From the NCBI RefSeq assembly GCF_038396845.1, contig NZ_CP151587.1, positions 1,276,001 through 1,340,000 of the forward strand: a stretch of DNA of 64,000 bases, in the 5' to 3' direction. This document shows positions 34,229 to 44,706 of the stretch, piece by piece; the first letter of the stretch is position 1, and each line of letters begins with the position of its first letter. The notes under the pieces are model-generated. The model worked only from the letters and a program-made list of their open reading frames with translations, was not told where the DNA came from and did not search any database. Made by a program: the position numbers and the translations under genes. The stretch is from Gymnodinialimonas sp. 57CJ19 (GTDB lineage: Bacteria > Pseudomonadota > Alphaproteobacteria > Rhodobacterales > Rhodobacteraceae).

Positions 34229-35269
34229 TTATTCCGCCATTTGCGCATCAACCTGCGCCTCTTCGTTAATCATCGCCTGTAGCTGCCTGCGGAACCGCAA
34301 TTGGCCGCCGTCAATCGGCAGGTCGATGTGAGGCGACGTCTTGTTGGCCATGCCCTTCTGCACCTCGTTCAGTACCGCGCGATCCTCTTCGAAGGCGTGC
34401 TGCACGTCATCGCTCATCATTTGCGACAATGCCTCATCATCTGGGCGAATGTTGCGCAGTTGGAACCAATAGTACCGCGTGCGGCCCTCGTCGGTGGGGG
34501 TCATGAAATTGTAGCTGTCCATGATGAAGGTGTTTTCATGGAGCGGCCCGTCCGGTCCGCCGGTGCCGGCGGGCGTAAACACCGCGCGGATCAGCGCGTG
34601 GGACGGGTAGCGCACCTCGTAGTGTTGCAGACGGTCGCAATTGCCCTCAAAATCCACCACCTTCTTATAAAACGGCGCGGGTTCGTGATCCATCATCCAG
34701 CGATGGACGATCACGCCGTCATCGGTTTTCTTGATCCGTAGGGGCGTGTCCTTGGTGGCGGGGGCGGCAAAGCTGGATTGGTGGACCCAAGCGACATGGG
34801 TGGGGTCCAGCAGGTTGTCGCACATCAGCAGATAGTTGCAGTCCAACTCCATCGCGGCACCGCGGTTGATGCCCCAGACGGGGTTATCGTAGTTCTCGAT
34901 CTCGAAGATTTCGCTCGCATCGGCCAGCGCCGGGTTGCCCATCCAGATCCAGACCAGCCCGTATTTCTCATGGGTTGGATAGGCGTGGACCTTGGCGTTG
35001 GACGGAATCCCGGCAGAGCCCGGCGCCCATACACAGGTCCCCGCGCAGTTGAACGTCAGCCCGTGGTAGCCGCATTCCACCGTGTCGCCCTTGATCCGCC
35101 CCCTGGACAGCGGCAGCTTGCGGTGCGGACAGGCGTCCTCCAAGGCGACAAGATCACCGGATTCCGTGCGGAAGATGCAAATCTTCTCACCCAGAACCAT
35201 GACCTGCTGCAAGTCGTGCGTGACTTCATGATCCCATGCGGCCACGTACCAAGCGTTCTTCAGAAACAT
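34229..35269 (-). CDS. Rieske non-heme iron oxygenase (VanA-like) in the hut operon
   Basis: The 346-residue protein has a Rieske 2Fe-2S domain (CPHRKLPLSRGR and CGYHGL, about residues 47-70) and a catalytic domain with the mononuclear iron site in CDNLLDPTHVAWVHQSSF (two His, with a bridging Asp). It resembles vanillate O-demethylase oxygenase VanA and other O- or N-demethylases. It starts four bases after the hutU stop and is the last gene of hutI-hutH-hutG-hutU. No reductase or ferredoxin gene is adjacent. The substrate is unknown; a methylated or oxidised imidazole compound feeding histidine degradation is one possibility. Confidence 0.87.
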   Translation of the reverse strand: MFLKNAWYVAAWDHEVTHDLQQVMVLGEKICIFRTESGDLVALEDACPHRKLPLSRGRIKGDTVECGYHGLTFNCAGTCVWAPGSAGIPSNAKVHAYPTHEKYGLVWIWMGNPALADASEIFEIENYDNPVWGINRGAAMELDCNYLLMCDNLLDPTHVAWVHQSSFAAPATKDTPLRIKKTDDGVIVHRWMMDHEPAPFYKKVVDFEGNCDRLQHYEVRYPSHALIRAVFTPAGTGGPDGPLHENTFIMDSYNFMTPTDEGRTRYYWFQLRNIRPDDEALSQMMSDDVQHAFEEDRAVLNEVQKGMANKTSPHIDLPIDGGQLRFRRQLQAMINEEAQVDAQMAE

Positions 35270-35273
35270 GCTG

Positions 35274-36944
35274 TTACCTCCCCAGAATTCCGGGCAAGTT
35301 CAGCCCCTTTTCGCGGGCACAGTCCAGCGCTTCATCGTAGCCCGCGTCGGCGTGGCGCATGACGCCGGTGGCGGGGTCGTTCCACAGCACGTTGCGCAGG
35401 CGACGGTCAGCATCCTCGGACCCGTCACAGCAGATCACCATGCCGGAGTGCTGGGAAAAGCCCATGCCGACGCCGCCACCGTGATGCAGCGACACCCACG
35501 TGGCGCCGCCTGCGACGTTGAGCATAGCGTTGAGCAGCGGCCAGTCCGACACGGCGTCGGAGCCGTCCTTCATCGCTTCCGTCTCCCGGTTGGGAGACGC
35601 AACCGAGCCGCTATCAAGGTGGTCACGACCGATCACGACGGGGGCCGACAACTCGCCATTGCGGACCATCTCGTTGAACGCGAGGCCCAGTTTGTCACGC
35701 AAGCCCAGACCCACCCAGCAGATCCGCGCGGGCAGGCCCTGGAACTCGATCCGCTCACGCGCCATGTCCAGCCAGTTGTGCAGATGCGGGTCGTCGATGA
35801 GTTCCTTCACCTTGGCGTCGGTCTTGTAGATATCCTCCGGGTCGCCGGACAGCGCGCACCAGCGGAACGGGCCGACACCACGGCAGAACAGCGGGCGGAT
35901 GTAGGCGGGAACGAAACCGGGGAAGGCGAAGGCGTTCTCCAACCCCTCCTCTTGCGCGACCTGGCGGATGTTGTTGCCGTAGTCCAGCGTCGGGACGCCC
36001 TGGTTCCAGAAGTCCACCATGGCGGCGACCTGCGTTTTCATCGACGCGCGGGCGGCGGCTTCGACCGCTTTCGGGTCGCTCTCCTGCTTCTCGCGCCATT
36101 CGGCGACGGTCCAGCCCTGCGGCAGGTAGCCGTGGATCGGGTCGTGGGCCGAGGTCTGGTCGGTGACCATGTCAGGCTTCACGCCACGCTTGACCAACTC
36201 GGGGAAGACATCCGCCGCGTTGCCGATCAGGGCGACGGACTTCGCCTCTCCGGCCTTGGTCCAGCGGTCGATCATCGCCAAGGCCTCGTCTAGATCGTGG
36301 GTCTTCTCGTCCACGTAGCGCGTGCGCAGGCGGAAGTCGGCGCGGGTCTCGTCGCATTCCACGGCAAGGCAGCAGGCGCCCGCCATCACGGCGGCCAAAG
36401 GCTGTGCGCCGCCCATGCCGCCAAGGCCACCGGTCAGGATCCAGCGGCCCTTCAGGTCGCCCTCGTAATGCTGGCGGCCGGCCTCCATGAACGTCTCATA
36501 GGTGCCCTGCACGATACCTTGCGTGCCGATGTAAATCCACGAGCCCGCCGTCATCTGGCCGTACATCGCGAGGCCCTTCTTATCCAACTCGTTGAAGTGG
36601 TCCCACGTCGCCCAATGGGGCACGAGGTTGGAGTTCGCGATCAGCACGCGCGGCGCGTCCTTGTGGGTGTTAAACACGCCCACGGGCTTGCCCGATTGCA
36701 CCAGCAGCGTCTGCGTATCTTCCAGATCCTTCAGCGCGGCCACGATGGCGTCGAAATCCTCCCAGGTGCGCGCGGCGCGGCCGATGCCGCCGTAAACCAC
36801 CAGCTCATGGGGGTTCTCGGCCACGTCGGGGTGCAGGTTGTTCATCAGCATCCGCATCGGCGCTTCGGTCAGCCAGCTTTTGGCGGTGATCTCGGTGCCG
36901 GTGGGGGGGAAGACGTCACGCAGGTTATGGCGAGGGTTGTTCAT
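35274..36944 (-). CDS. hutU: Urocanate hydratase
   Basis: HutU converts urocanate to 4-imidazolone-5-propionate using tightly bound NAD+. The 556-residue product has the full family pattern, including [20 protein letters not shown], the catalytic Cys region [13 protein letters not shown] and [16 protein letters not shown]. The length is normal. It overlaps hutG by four bases and is followed by the Rieske oxygenase gene. Confidence 0.97.
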   Translation of the reverse strand: MNNPRHNLRDVFPPTGTEITAKSWLTEAPMRMLMNNLHPDVAENPHELVVYGGIGRAARTWEDFDAIVAALKDLEDTQTLLVQSGKPVGVFNTHKDAPRVLIANSNLVPHWATWDHFNELDKKGLAMYGQMTAGSWIYIGTQGIVQGTYETFMEAGRQHYEGDLKGRWILTGGLGGMGGAQPLAAVMAGACCLAVECDETRADFRLRTRYVDEKTHDLDEALAMIDRWTKAGEAKSVALIGNAADVFPELVKRGVKPDMVTDQTSAHDPIHGYLPQGWTVAEWREKQESDPKAVEAAARASMKTQVAAMVDFWNQGVPTLDYGNNIRQVAQEEGLENAFAFPGFVPAYIRPLFCRGVGPFRWCALSGDPEDIYKTDAKVKELIDDPHLHNWLDMARERIEFQGLPARICWVGLGLRDKLGLAFNEMVRNGELSAPVVIGRDHLDSGSVASPNRETEAMKDGSDAVSDWPLLNAMLNVAGGATWVSLHHGGGVGMGFSQHSGMVICCDGSEDADRRLRNVLWNDPATGVMRHADAGYDEALDCAREKGLNLPGILGR

Positions 36945-37738
36945 CGAGAGCCTCCAAGGGTCGGGGCCAGATCGGCCAATGTAGACAGGATTTCAGTAAG
37001 ATAGGGGCGGAGTTTCGCGGCTTTGGCATCATCATACTGCCAAGGCGCGGCTTCCTCCGTCAGGTAGGTGGATTGCGCCAACTCCATCTGGATGGCGTGG
37101 ATATGATCCTCGGGCCGCCCGTAGTGGCGCGTGGTCCAGCCGCCCTTGAAGCGGCCATTTACGATGTCCGAGTAAGGGGAGGCGGCGCAGATCGCGGTGG
37201 TGGCGGCCTCGATCTCGGGGGCACAGGTGGTGCCCATATTGGTGCCGGTGTTGAAGTCGGGCAGGGTGCCGTCAAACAGGAACGGAATCCGCGACCGGAT
37301 CGAGTGGCAATCGTAAAGGATCGCCACGCCGTGCAGATCGCGCACGCGGGTCAGTTCCGCCTCTAACGCGGCGTGATAGGGGGCGTGGAAGGCACTGCGA
37401 CGGGCCTCGACCTCCTCCGCCGTGGGGGCTTTCTCCCAGATGTCCAAGCCGTCGAAATCCGTCAACGGCACCAGCGTCGTGGTGTTCTGGCCGGGGTAGA
37501 GGCTTTCGCCCGAAGGGTCACGGTTGGCGTCGATCACGTAACGGTGGAAATTGGCGCGCACGGTGGTCGCGCCCTCCAGCAACCCGTCGTAAAGGCGGTC
37601 GATGTGCCAGTCCGTATCGGCCAGCTTGCGGCCATTGTCGTTCAGCCGCGCCGCCACATCTTCAGGCACAAAGGTGCCGGTATGGGGCAGGCCCAGAACG
37701 ATTGGGCCATCGCCACGGGTGACGGTCACGGGCGTCAT
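36941..37738 (-). CDS. hutG: N-formylglutamate deformylase
   Basis: This 265-residue enzyme hydrolyses N-formylglutamate to glutamate and formate, the last step of the five-step histidine pathway. It has [14 protein letters not shown] and [13 protein letters not shown] (metal ligands) and the [13 protein letters not shown] motif. The ATG at 37738 overlaps the hutH stop (ATGA); a longer reading to 37945 lies within hutH. Presence of hutF nearby confirms the pathway variant. Confidence 0.93.
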   Translation of the reverse strand: MTPVTVTRGDGPIVLGLPHTGTFVPEDVAARLNDNGRKLADTDWHIDRLYDGLLEGATTVRANFHRYVIDANRDPSGESLYPGQNTTTLVPLTDFDGLDIWEKAPTAEEVEARRSAFHAPYHAALEAELTRVRDLHGVAILYDCHSIRSRIPFLFDGTLPDFNTGTNMGTTCAPEIEAATTAICAASPYSDIVNGRFKGGWTTRHYGRPEDHIHAIQMELAQSTYLTEEAAPWQYDDAKAAKLRPYLTEILSTLADLAPTLGGSR

Positions 37739-39276
37739 TGCGCGTGGCCCTTCACGAAGCCCGGCAGTTCGACCGAGGCCGCCAGTGTCCCGTCGCGGAC
37801 CAAGGTGCTCGCGGTCTCGATGGAGGGCGCCATGTAGCGGTCTTCCGCGATGGTCGGGACCTTTTTGCGCAACACGTTGATCGCGGATTTCAAGGCGGGG
37901 CTTGTTTCCAGTGGGGCGCGGAACTCGATCCCTTGGGCGCCGCACATCGCCTCGACCCCGAGGATCACATTGAGGTTGCGGTTCATCCGATCCAACCGCC
38001 GGGCGGCGTGGGCGGCCATGCTCACGTGGTCCTCCTGGTTGGCAGAGGTCGGCGTGCTGTCGGTGGTGCAGGGATTGGCGAGATGCTTGTTCTCGCTCAT
38101 CAAAGCCGCCGTTGTGACTTCGGCGATCATCAGGCCCGAGTTGAGGCCGGGATCAGGCGTCAGGAAGGGCGGCAGGTCAAAGCTCAGCGTCGGGTCCACC
38201 ATCAGCGCGACCCGGCGCTGGGCAATCGCGCCAAGTTCCGACACCGCAACAGCGATCTGGTCGGCGGCGAAACCGACGGGTTCGGCGTGGAAGTTGCCGC
38301 CCGACACGATCAGATCATCTTCTACAAGAACCAGCGGATTGTCGGTAACGGCGTTGGCCTCCACCTCCAGCGTGCGGCCCGCGAAGTGCAACAGGTCCAT
38401 CGCCGCACCGGTCACTTGGGGCTGGCAGCGGATGCAATAGGGATCCTGCACGCGGGTGTCGCCATCGCGGTGGCTTTCGCGGATGACAGAACCCTCCATC
38501 AACGCGCGCTGCGCCCGGGCGACGGCGATCTGGCCCGCGTGGCCGCGCAGGGTGTGGATCGCGTCTTGCAGGGGCGCGGTGGACCCCATGATCGCATCGG
38601 TCGACAGGGCACAGGTCAGCACGCAGGTCGCCGCGTTACGCCACGCCCCCCACAGGCCCACCAGCGCACAAGCGGTGGAAAACTGCGTGCCGTTGATCAG
38701 GGCCAGGCCCTCTTTCGCGCCCAACACAATGGGCGTGATCCCGACTTTGGCCAAAGCGTCTGCGGCTGGCATTCGGACGCCGTCTACCGTCGCCTCGCCT
38801 TCCCCAATCATCGCCGCCGCCATATGGGCCAGCGGTGCCAGATCGCCCGACGCCCCGACGGACCCCTGGGAGGGGATCACCGGCGTCACACCCTGCACCA
38901 GCATTTCCTGAATGATCTCTACCGTGGTCATCGCCACGCCGGACGCGCCGCGCCCCAGTGACAGCAGCTTGAGCACCATCATCAGGCGGGTTGTCGCCTC
39001 GTCCAACGCCTCTCCCACGCCGCAGCAGTGCGACAGGATCAGGTTGCGTTGCAGGGTGGCCACGTCCTTTGCGGCGATCTTGACCGAGGCCAGTTTGCCA
39101 AAGCCCGTGTTGACGCCATAGACGGCCTCTTCCCCGTTGGCGGCCTTGGTGACCAGTGCTTGCGCGGCCTTGATCCCGGCATGGGAGGACGGGTCAAGCA
39201 CCACCGGATGCCCTTCGGCCCAGATGTCGTGCAACTGGGCCAGTGTCGCCGCGCCGGGTGTAAGTGTGATGGTCAT
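37735..39276 (-). CDS. hutH: Histidine ammonia-lyase
   Basis: HutH deaminates histidine to urocanate, the first step of the pathway. The 513-residue protein carries the Ala-Ser-Gly triad (residues 142-144, in [13 protein letters not shown]) that cyclises to the MIO cofactor, plus [10 protein letters not shown] and [14 protein letters not shown]. It overlaps hutI and hutG by four bases on either side. Confidence 0.97.
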   Translation of the reverse strand: MTITLTPGAATLAQLHDIWAEGHPVVLDPSSHAGIKAAQALVTKAANGEEAVYGVNTGFGKLASVKIAAKDVATLQRNLILSHCCGVGEALDEATTRLMMVLKLLSLGRGASGVAMTTVEIIQEMLVQGVTPVIPSQGSVGASGDLAPLAHMAAAMIGEGEATVDGVRMPAADALAKVGITPIVLGAKEGLALINGTQFSTACALVGLWGAWRNAATCVLTCALSTDAIMGSTAPLQDAIHTLRGHAGQIAVARAQRALMEGSVIRESHRDGDTRVQDPYCIRCQPQVTGAAMDLLHFAGRTLEVEANAVTDNPLVLVEDDLIVSGGNFHAEPVGFAADQIAVAVSELGAIAQRRVALMVDPTLSFDLPPFLTPDPGLNSGLMIAEVTTAALMSENKHLANPCTTDSTPTSANQEDHVSMAAHAARRLDRMNRNLNVILGVEAMCGAQGIEFRAPLETSPALKSAINVLRKKVPTIAEDRYMAPSIETASTLVRDGTLAASVELPGFVKGHAQ

Positions 39277-40466
39277 AGCGACCCCCTGAAAATACGAGAA
39301 TGAAGCGGGTTAAACCCGATGCGGTAAGCCAGCTCGGACGGGTGGTGCGCGTCCCAGACGCACAGATCGGCGCAAGCGCCCGCCGTGATCCGGCCTCGAT
39401 CCGCCTCTCCCAACGCGCGGGCGGCATGGACGGTCAGGCCCAAAAGCGCCTCTAGTGGGGTCATGCGGAACAGGGTGCAGGCCATGTTCATGGCCAAAAG
39501 CGGTGACGCAAGCGGGGACGAGCCGGGGTTGCAATCGGTCGCCAGCGCCATCGACACGCCGTGGTCGCGGAAAGATTGGATCGGTGGGGCCTGCGTTTCG
39601 CGCAGGGTGTAGAACGCGCCGGGCAGAACAACAGCGACGGTGCCCGATGCGGCCAAAGCTGCCGCGTCCGCGTCGGTTGCGTATTCCAAGTGATCGGCGC
39701 TGAGCGCCGCGTACTGCGCAGCCAACGGCGTGCCGCCAATGTTGGACAACTGCTCGGCGTGAAGTTTCACGGGAAGGCCCAGTTCCACCGCCACGTCGAA
39801 GACCCGTGCGATTTGCGCCGTGTCAAACGCGATGCCTTCGCAGAAACCATCCACGGCATCCACAAGCCCTTCGCCATGGGCGGCGCGCAGGGTGGGAAGG
39901 CAAATTTCGTCAATATAGGCGTCGGGCTGGCCGGTGAATTCGGGCGGCACGGCGTGGGCGCCAAGGAAGCTGGTGCGGACCTCGATGGGGCGTTCCTGAG
40001 CGATCCGGCGGGCGACGCGAAGCATCTTCAGCTCGGCCTCCTGGGTCAGCCCGTAGCCGGATTTCACCTCGATCAGCGTCACACCTTCTGCAATCAGCGC
40101 ATCTACCCGCTTGAGGGCGTCGGCCAGCAACGCATCCTCGGACGCCGCGCGTGTTGCGGTAACGGTAGAGATGATGCCGCCCCCGGCGCGGGCCACGGCC
40201 TCGTAACTGGCACCATTGAGGCGAAGTTCGAACTCTGTCGCGCGGTTGCCGCCAAACACCACATGGGTGTGGCAGTCGATCAACGCAGGGGTCACGAGCC
40301 GCCCGCCGAGGTCCGTTTGCGGCCCGTCGCGGTAGGCGGCAGGCACCTGTGCGGCGGAACCAACCCAAGCAATCCGGTCGCCGTCCATGGCAATCGCGCC
40401 ATCGGCAATCAGGCCGTAATCGGCATCGGTTTGTAGGGTCACGACATGGGCGTTTGTCAAAAGCAT
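39273..40466 (-). CDS. hutI: Imidazolonepropionase
   Basis: HutI opens the imidazolone ring to give formiminoglutamate. The 397-residue amidohydrolase has the metal motif [27 protein letters not shown] and DCNPGSSP with the last Asp ligand. It is the first gene of the minus-strand hut unit and is divergent from hutF across 76 bases with a palindromic operator candidate. Confidence 0.95.
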   Translation of the reverse strand: MLLTNAHVVTLQTDADYGLIADGAIAMDGDRIAWVGSAAQVPAAYRDGPQTDLGGRLVTPALIDCHTHVVFGGNRATEFELRLNGASYEAVARAGGGIISTVTATRAASEDALLADALKRVDALIAEGVTLIEVKSGYGLTQEAELKMLRVARRIAQERPIEVRTSFLGAHAVPPEFTGQPDAYIDEICLPTLRAAHGEGLVDAVDGFCEGIAFDTAQIARVFDVAVELGLPVKLHAEQLSNIGGTPLAAQYAALSADHLEYATDADAAALAASGTVAVVLPGAFYTLRETQAPPIQSFRDHGVSMALATDCNPGSSPLASPLLAMNMACTLFRMTPLEALLGLTVHAARALGEADRGRITAGACADLCVWDAHHPSELAYRIGFNPLHSRIFRGSL

Positions 40467-40504
40467 GGGAGCGACTCACTTGCAAATATACGTGCTTAAT
40501 GTTT

Positions 40505-40520
40505 TTATGTGCACACATAA
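40505..40520. promoter_or_regulatory. Candidate HutC operator
   Basis: TTATGTGCACACATAA is an inverted repeat with 7-bp arms around CA, in the 76-base divergent promoter region between hutI and hutF. GntR/HutC proteins bind short palindromes of GT/AC type, and hutC is in the hutF transcript, so this is the most likely site for repression of both units. Confidence 0.55.
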
Positions 40521-40542
40521 TAATCTGTCAAGCGGAGTGATC

Positions 40543-41901
40543 ATGCAGACGATCTGGGCTGAAACGGCGCTATTATCCTCGGGGTGGGCGTCAGATGTGC
40601 GGGTGGATGTGGACGATGCGGGCCGCATCAGCGCCATCGAGACCGGCGTTCCGGCAACGGGCCAGCGGGTGCCGATGCTGTTGCCTGCCCCTGTGAACGT
40701 CCACAGCCATGCCTTCCAGCGCGCCATGGCCGGGCTGACAGAGAAACGCGGCCCGGATCCCCGTGATAGCTTCTGGACGTGGCGGCAGCTGATGTTCCGC
40801 TTCCTCGACCGTCTGACGCCCGACCACATCGAGGCGATTACCGCGTTCGTGCAGATGGAGATGCTGGAGGCGGGTTATGCCTGCAACGCAGAATTCCATT
40901 ATCTGCATCACCAGCCGGGCGGGGCCGCCTATGACACGTTGGCAGAGACCGCGCACCGGGTGATTGCCGCGTCCGAGCAGACCGGAATTGGGCTGTGCCT
41001 GCTGCCTGTCCTTTACCAATTCGGCGGCTGTGACGGGCGCGACTTGGGGCCGGGGCAAATCCGGTTCGGCAACGATCTGGAACGGTATACGGCGTTGCGC
41101 GAGGACGCGGGGCGGCTGTTGAACGCGCCGGACGCAAACCTTGGGGCGTCGCCCCATTCCCTGCGGGCTGTGGGCCGGGAAGACCTGGCACAAGTCGCGC
41201 AGTTGTTTCCGCAAGGGCCGATCCACATGCATCTGGCCGAGCAGCGGGCGGAAGTGACGGAGGTTGAGGCCGCCTGGGGTGCGCGTCCGGTGGAGTGGGC
41301 GTTGCAGAACATGGAGATCGACAGCCGGTGGTGCATGATCCATTGCACTCAGATGACGTCGGAGGAAACCGAAGCCCTGGCCCGCTCACAAGCTGTGGCG
41401 GGCCTTTGCCCGATCACCGAAAGCAGCCTTGGGGACGGCATTTTCGACGGCATCCGGTGGGCCAACGCCGGCGGGGCGATGGCGGTGGGGTCAGACAGCA
41501 ACATCCGCATCGCCTTGGCAGAGGAACTGCGCACGCTGGATTATTCGCAACGGCTGCGCGATGGCTCTCGGGCGGCGTTTGCCAGTGCCGACAAGTCCAC
41601 CGGGCGGCGGTTGTTTGATGCGGTGCTGGAGGGCGGCGCACAGGCCACGCAACGCCAAGCGGGCAAGTTGGAGGTGGGCGCTTGGGCCGACATGCTGACG
41701 CTCGACACAGGGTCCGAGCATCTGTGGGGGCGCAAGGACGACACCGCGCTGGACGCGTGGATTTTTGCGGGCGATGACAGGCTGGTGCGCGATGTTTGGT
41801 CTGCGGGCCGTCACATGGTAACAGGCGGACAGCACCGCCGCCGCCCAGAGATTGTGGCCGCCTACAAGCAGACGATTGACGCCTTGAAAGCCGCTCTATG
41901 A
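40543..41901 (+). CDS. hutF: Formiminoglutamate deiminase
   Basis: HutF deiminates N-formimino-glutamate to N-formylglutamate and ammonia, which HutG then cleaves. The 452-residue amidohydrolase has the metal-binding VNVHSHAFQRAMAG, HMHLAEQRAEV, a His in MIHCTQMT and SDSNIRIALAEEL. The start at 40543 removes a non-conserved extension. It overlaps hutC by four bases. Confidence 0.93.
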   Translation: MQTIWAETALLSSGWASDVRVDVDDAGRISAIETGVPATGQRVPMLLPAPVNVHSHAFQRAMAGLTEKRGPDPRDSFWTWRQLMFRFLDRLTPDHIEAITAFVQMEMLEAGYACNAEFHYLHHQPGGAAYDTLAETAHRVIAASEQTGIGLCLLPVLYQFGGCDGRDLGPGQIRFGNDLERYTALREDAGRLLNAPDANLGASPHSLRAVGREDLAQVAQLFPQGPIHMHLAEQRAEVTEVEAAWGARPVEWALQNMEIDSRWCMIHCTQMTSEETEALARSQAVAGLCPITESSLGDGIFDGIRWANAGGAMAVGSDSNIRIALAEELRTLDYSQRLRDGSRAAFASADKSTGRRLFDAVLEGGAQATQRQAGKLEVGAWADMLTLDTGSEHLWGRKDDTALDAWIFAGDDRLVRDVWSAGRHMVTGGQHRRRPEIVAAYKQTIDALKAAL

Positions 41902-42599
41902 ACAGCCCTTCGTTCCGAAACTGGCAAAGCGTGCAGGACGAGGCGTTGCGCCGGATTCACTCCCGTGAATGGGCCCCGGGGGAGTTGATCCCGAACGAGG
42001 CCGATCTGGCCGCAGAGTTCGGCTGTGCTAGGTCCACCGTGAACCGGGCGCTGAGAGCGTTGGCGGAAACGGGCATTCTGGACCGCAGGCGCAAGGCGGG
42101 CACACGGGTGGCAGCGCACCCTGCGGCACGGGCCACTCTGACGATCCCCGTGTTGCGCCACGAGATTGAGGATCGAGGAGATGTCTACGGCTATCAACTG
42201 GCCTACCGGACGCTGCAAGTGCCGCCGATCAGCGCCAGCGCCGCCATGGGCACGTCTGCGACGCAACAATTGTTGCATGTGCGCGCCCTGCATCTGGCCA
42301 GTGGAACGCCCTATGCGATGGAAGATCGGTGGATCAACCCCGAGGTGGCCCCCGAGGCGCTGGATCAGGATTTCAGGGAGATCAGCGCCAACGAATGGCT
42401 GCTGCATCATGTGCCCTACACCCACGGCGACATCGCCTTTTCCGCCGTGGCCGCCCCCGATGACGTGGCCGAAGCCCTGTTGTGTGCGGCGGGAGAGGCG
42501 GTCTTTGCCATGGACCGGGTGACATGGGACGGCGCCACGTCGGTCACCAAGGTCCGGTTGCTGTTCGCGCCCGGCTACCAGATGCGCACGGCGTTATAG
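41898..42599 (+). CDS. hutC: Histidine utilization repressor, GntR family
   Basis: The 233-residue protein has an N-terminal GntR winged helix (ELIPNEADLAAEFGCARSTV, then NRALRALAETGIL) and a C-terminal UTRA ligand domain, which in HutC binds urocanate. It overlaps the hutF stop (ATGA) and most likely represses both divergent hut units until urocanate appears. Confidence 0.92.
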   Translation: MNSPSFRNWQSVQDEALRRIHSREWAPGELIPNEADLAAEFGCARSTVNRALRALAETGILDRRRKAGTRVAAHPAARATLTIPVLRHEIEDRGDVYGYQLAYRTLQVPPISASAAMGTSATQQLLHVRALHLASGTPYAMEDRWINPEVAPEALDQDFREISANEWLLHHVPYTHGDIAFSAVAAPDDVAEALLCAAGEAVFAMDRVTWDGATSVTKVRLLFAPGYQMRTAL

Positions 42600-42775
42600 G
42601 GCGGCTCCCCCATTGCCTGTGGCGCTGGGGCGGTTACGGTGCCCCCGACAGGGAACCGGGACGCGCAGGCACGGCGCGAGGCGGTTCACCTGGTTGGCGC
42701 AAAAGGGGGCGCTACTGATATGAAAATGACTAAATTAGCGACGGGTTCAGGGGCGATAGCACGGGGGTGTCGGCC

Positions 42776-43558
42776 ATGAAGATCTTGATCGTCCCGACCA
42801 AAGAGGCCGCGATTGTACGGGCAGCGGATATCGTGGCGGCGGAAGTTGCCGCCAAGCCTGATGCGGTTCTGGGCCTTGCGACCGGGGGCACGATGGTGCC
42901 GCTTTACGAGGAATTGGCGCAGCGGCACCGGGCGGGCAATTTCTCGATGGCGGGGGTAACCTCGTTCAACCTGGATGAATATGTGGGCCTCGCCCCCGAT
43001 CATCCCGGATCGTATCACCACTACATGGCCGAGGCGTTGTTTGACCTGACGGACATGCGCAAGGATCACGCGCATCTTCCCCGCGGCGATGTCGCCGACC
43101 CCAAGGCGGAAGCGCTGGCCTATGAGGCGCGGATTGCCAAGGCGGGCGGCGTTGATCTGCAGCTTCTAGGGATCGGGCAGAACGGCCATATCGGCTTCAA
43201 TGAACCCACGTCGAGCCTTGGGTCGCGCACAAGGATCAAGACGCTGACCGACAGCACCCTGCGTGCCAACCGCCCCTATTTTGACAGTGACGACGCGGTG
43301 CCGAAATATGCGATCACGATGGGTATCGCCTCGATTCTGGAGGCCCGCACTTGCCTGTTATTGGGATTGGGAGAGGCCAAGGCGGACGCCGCCGCGGCGA
43401 TGATCGAGGGACCGATGAGCGCCATGTGCCCGGCTTCGGCCCTGCAAATGCACCCGCAAACCACGGTGATCCTGGACGAGGCCGCCGCCAGCAAGTTGCA
43501 ATTGACCGACTATTACCACCACGTTCATCCCGGAGGGCAAGAGAGTGAATACTCCTGA
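42776..43558 (+). CDS. nagB: Glucosamine-6-phosphate deaminase
   Basis: NagB converts glucosamine 6-phosphate to fructose 6-phosphate and ammonia. The 260-residue protein has GLATGGTMVPLYEEL, SFNLDEYVGLAPDHPGSY with the catalytic Asp, and IGQNGHIGFNEPTSSL with the His/Glu relay. The start at 42776 follows GGGGGTG; a GTG nine bases earlier is possible. It overlaps nagA by 14 bases. Confidence 0.94.
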   Translation: MKILIVPTKEAAIVRAADIVAAEVAAKPDAVLGLATGGTMVPLYEELAQRHRAGNFSMAGVTSFNLDEYVGLAPDHPGSYHHYMAEALFDLTDMRKDHAHLPRGDVADPKAEALAYEARIAKAGGVDLQLLGIGQNGHIGFNEPTSSLGSRTRIKTLTDSTLRANRPYFDSDDAVPKYAITMGIASILEARTCLLLGLGEAKADAAAAMIEGPMSAMCPASALQMHPQTTVILDEAAASKLQLTDYYHHVHPGGQESEYS

Positions 43559-44687
43559 CCGGATCTTCGCGCGACGTCTGTTTGTGGGCGGCGGCGCAGA
43601 GCCGCTGAGCAATCAGATGATCGAGGTGGAAGGCGGCCGTGTGACAGCGGTGCGCGGGGCTGACGCGCCGGGCGATGCGCCCGCCTTTGATATCGTCGCG
43701 CCCGGTTTCCTTGATCTTCAGATCAACGGCGCGGCGGATGTGCAGTTCAACTTTGACCCGACCCCTGAGGCCACCGGGAAGATCGCCGAAGGCGCGAGGG
43801 TCGGCGGCACGGCGCATATTCTGCCGACGTTCATCACCGCCCCCGGCCAGGATTACCGCCAAGCGATTGCAGCGGTGGGCGACGCCTTGGCGGCCAAGGT
43901 GCCGGGTGTTTTGGGCCTGCATCTGGAAGGTCCGTTCCTGTCGCCTGAACGTCCCGGCATTCACCCGGCCGAGGCCATACGTCCGATGGCAGAGGAAGAC
44001 ATCAAGGCGGTGGAAGACGCCGTGAAACTCGGCCCCGTGCTGCTGACCATCGCGCCCGAGTGCCAGGACGCGGGCGTGATCGCGCGGTTGGCGAAAGCGG
44101 GCGTGCTTGTCTTCGCGGGCCATTCCGCCGCCACCGCCGACCAGATCGAGGCGGCCGAGGCCGAGGGCCTGCAAGGGGCGACGCATCTGTTCAACGCCAT
44201 GAGCCAGCTCACCGGGCGGGAGCCGGGGGTTGCGGGGGCCGTCATGTTCTCGGGCAAGTTATTCGCCGGGATCATCGCCGACGGCCATCACGTGGACTGG
44301 CGCAACATTGCGCTTGCGGCGCGCGAAATGCCGGGGCGTCTCTTCCTTGTGACCGACGCGATGCTGACGCTGGCAGGCACGGCGCAGGGGTTCGATCTGT
44401 TGGGCAAGGCGATCACCTTGCAGGGCGACCGATTGACTGATGTGACCGGGCGGTTGGCGGGGGCCCACGTGGATATGGTAACCTGCGTGCGCAACATGGC
44501 GGCCCATGGCGGTGTCACCTTGGCGCAAGCGTTGCACATGGCCAGCGGTATCCCGGCGGCCTCGCTACGGTTGCAAGATGAGCTGGGCCGGGTGGAGGCG
44601 GGGTTTCGCGCCTCTCTCACGTGCATGGACGACGCGCTAGAGGTGCAGGCCGTGATGGTCGACGGAGAGATTTTCACCCAAGGGTGA
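43545..44687 (+). CDS. nagA: N-acetylglucosamine-6-phosphate deacetylase
   Basis: NagA removes acetate from GlcNAc 6-phosphate, feeding NagB. The 380-residue amidohydrolase has DLQINGAADVQFN, LHLEGPFLSPERPGIHP with the metal Glu, AGHSAAT, GATHLFNAM and LVTDAM. The start is a GTG within nagB. A GlcNAc transporter or kinase is not in the window. Confidence 0.94.
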   Translation: MNTPDRIFARRLFVGGGAEPLSNQMIEVEGGRVTAVRGADAPGDAPAFDIVAPGFLDLQINGAADVQFNFDPTPEATGKIAEGARVGGTAHILPTFITAPGQDYRQAIAAVGDALAAKVPGVLGLHLEGPFLSPERPGIHPAEAIRPMAEEDIKAVEDAVKLGPVLLTIAPECQDAGVIARLAKAGVLVFAGHSAATADQIEAAEAEGLQGATHLFNAMSQLTGREPGVAGAVMFSGKLFAGIIADGHHVDWRNIALAAREMPGRLFLVTDAMLTLAGTAQGFDLLGKAITLQGDRLTDVTGRLAGAHVDMVTCVRNMAAHGGVTLAQALHMASGIPAASLRLQDELGRVEAGFRASLTCMDDALEVQAVMVDGEIFTQG

Positions 44688-44706
44688 GAGGGAAGGATAC
44701 CAAGCA

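Noticed and set aside
43170..43200. Asn instead of Asp in the NagB active-site loop (IGQNGHIGF)
   Set aside because: Asn at this place is common in functional NagB proteins, so it is not a sign of inactivation.
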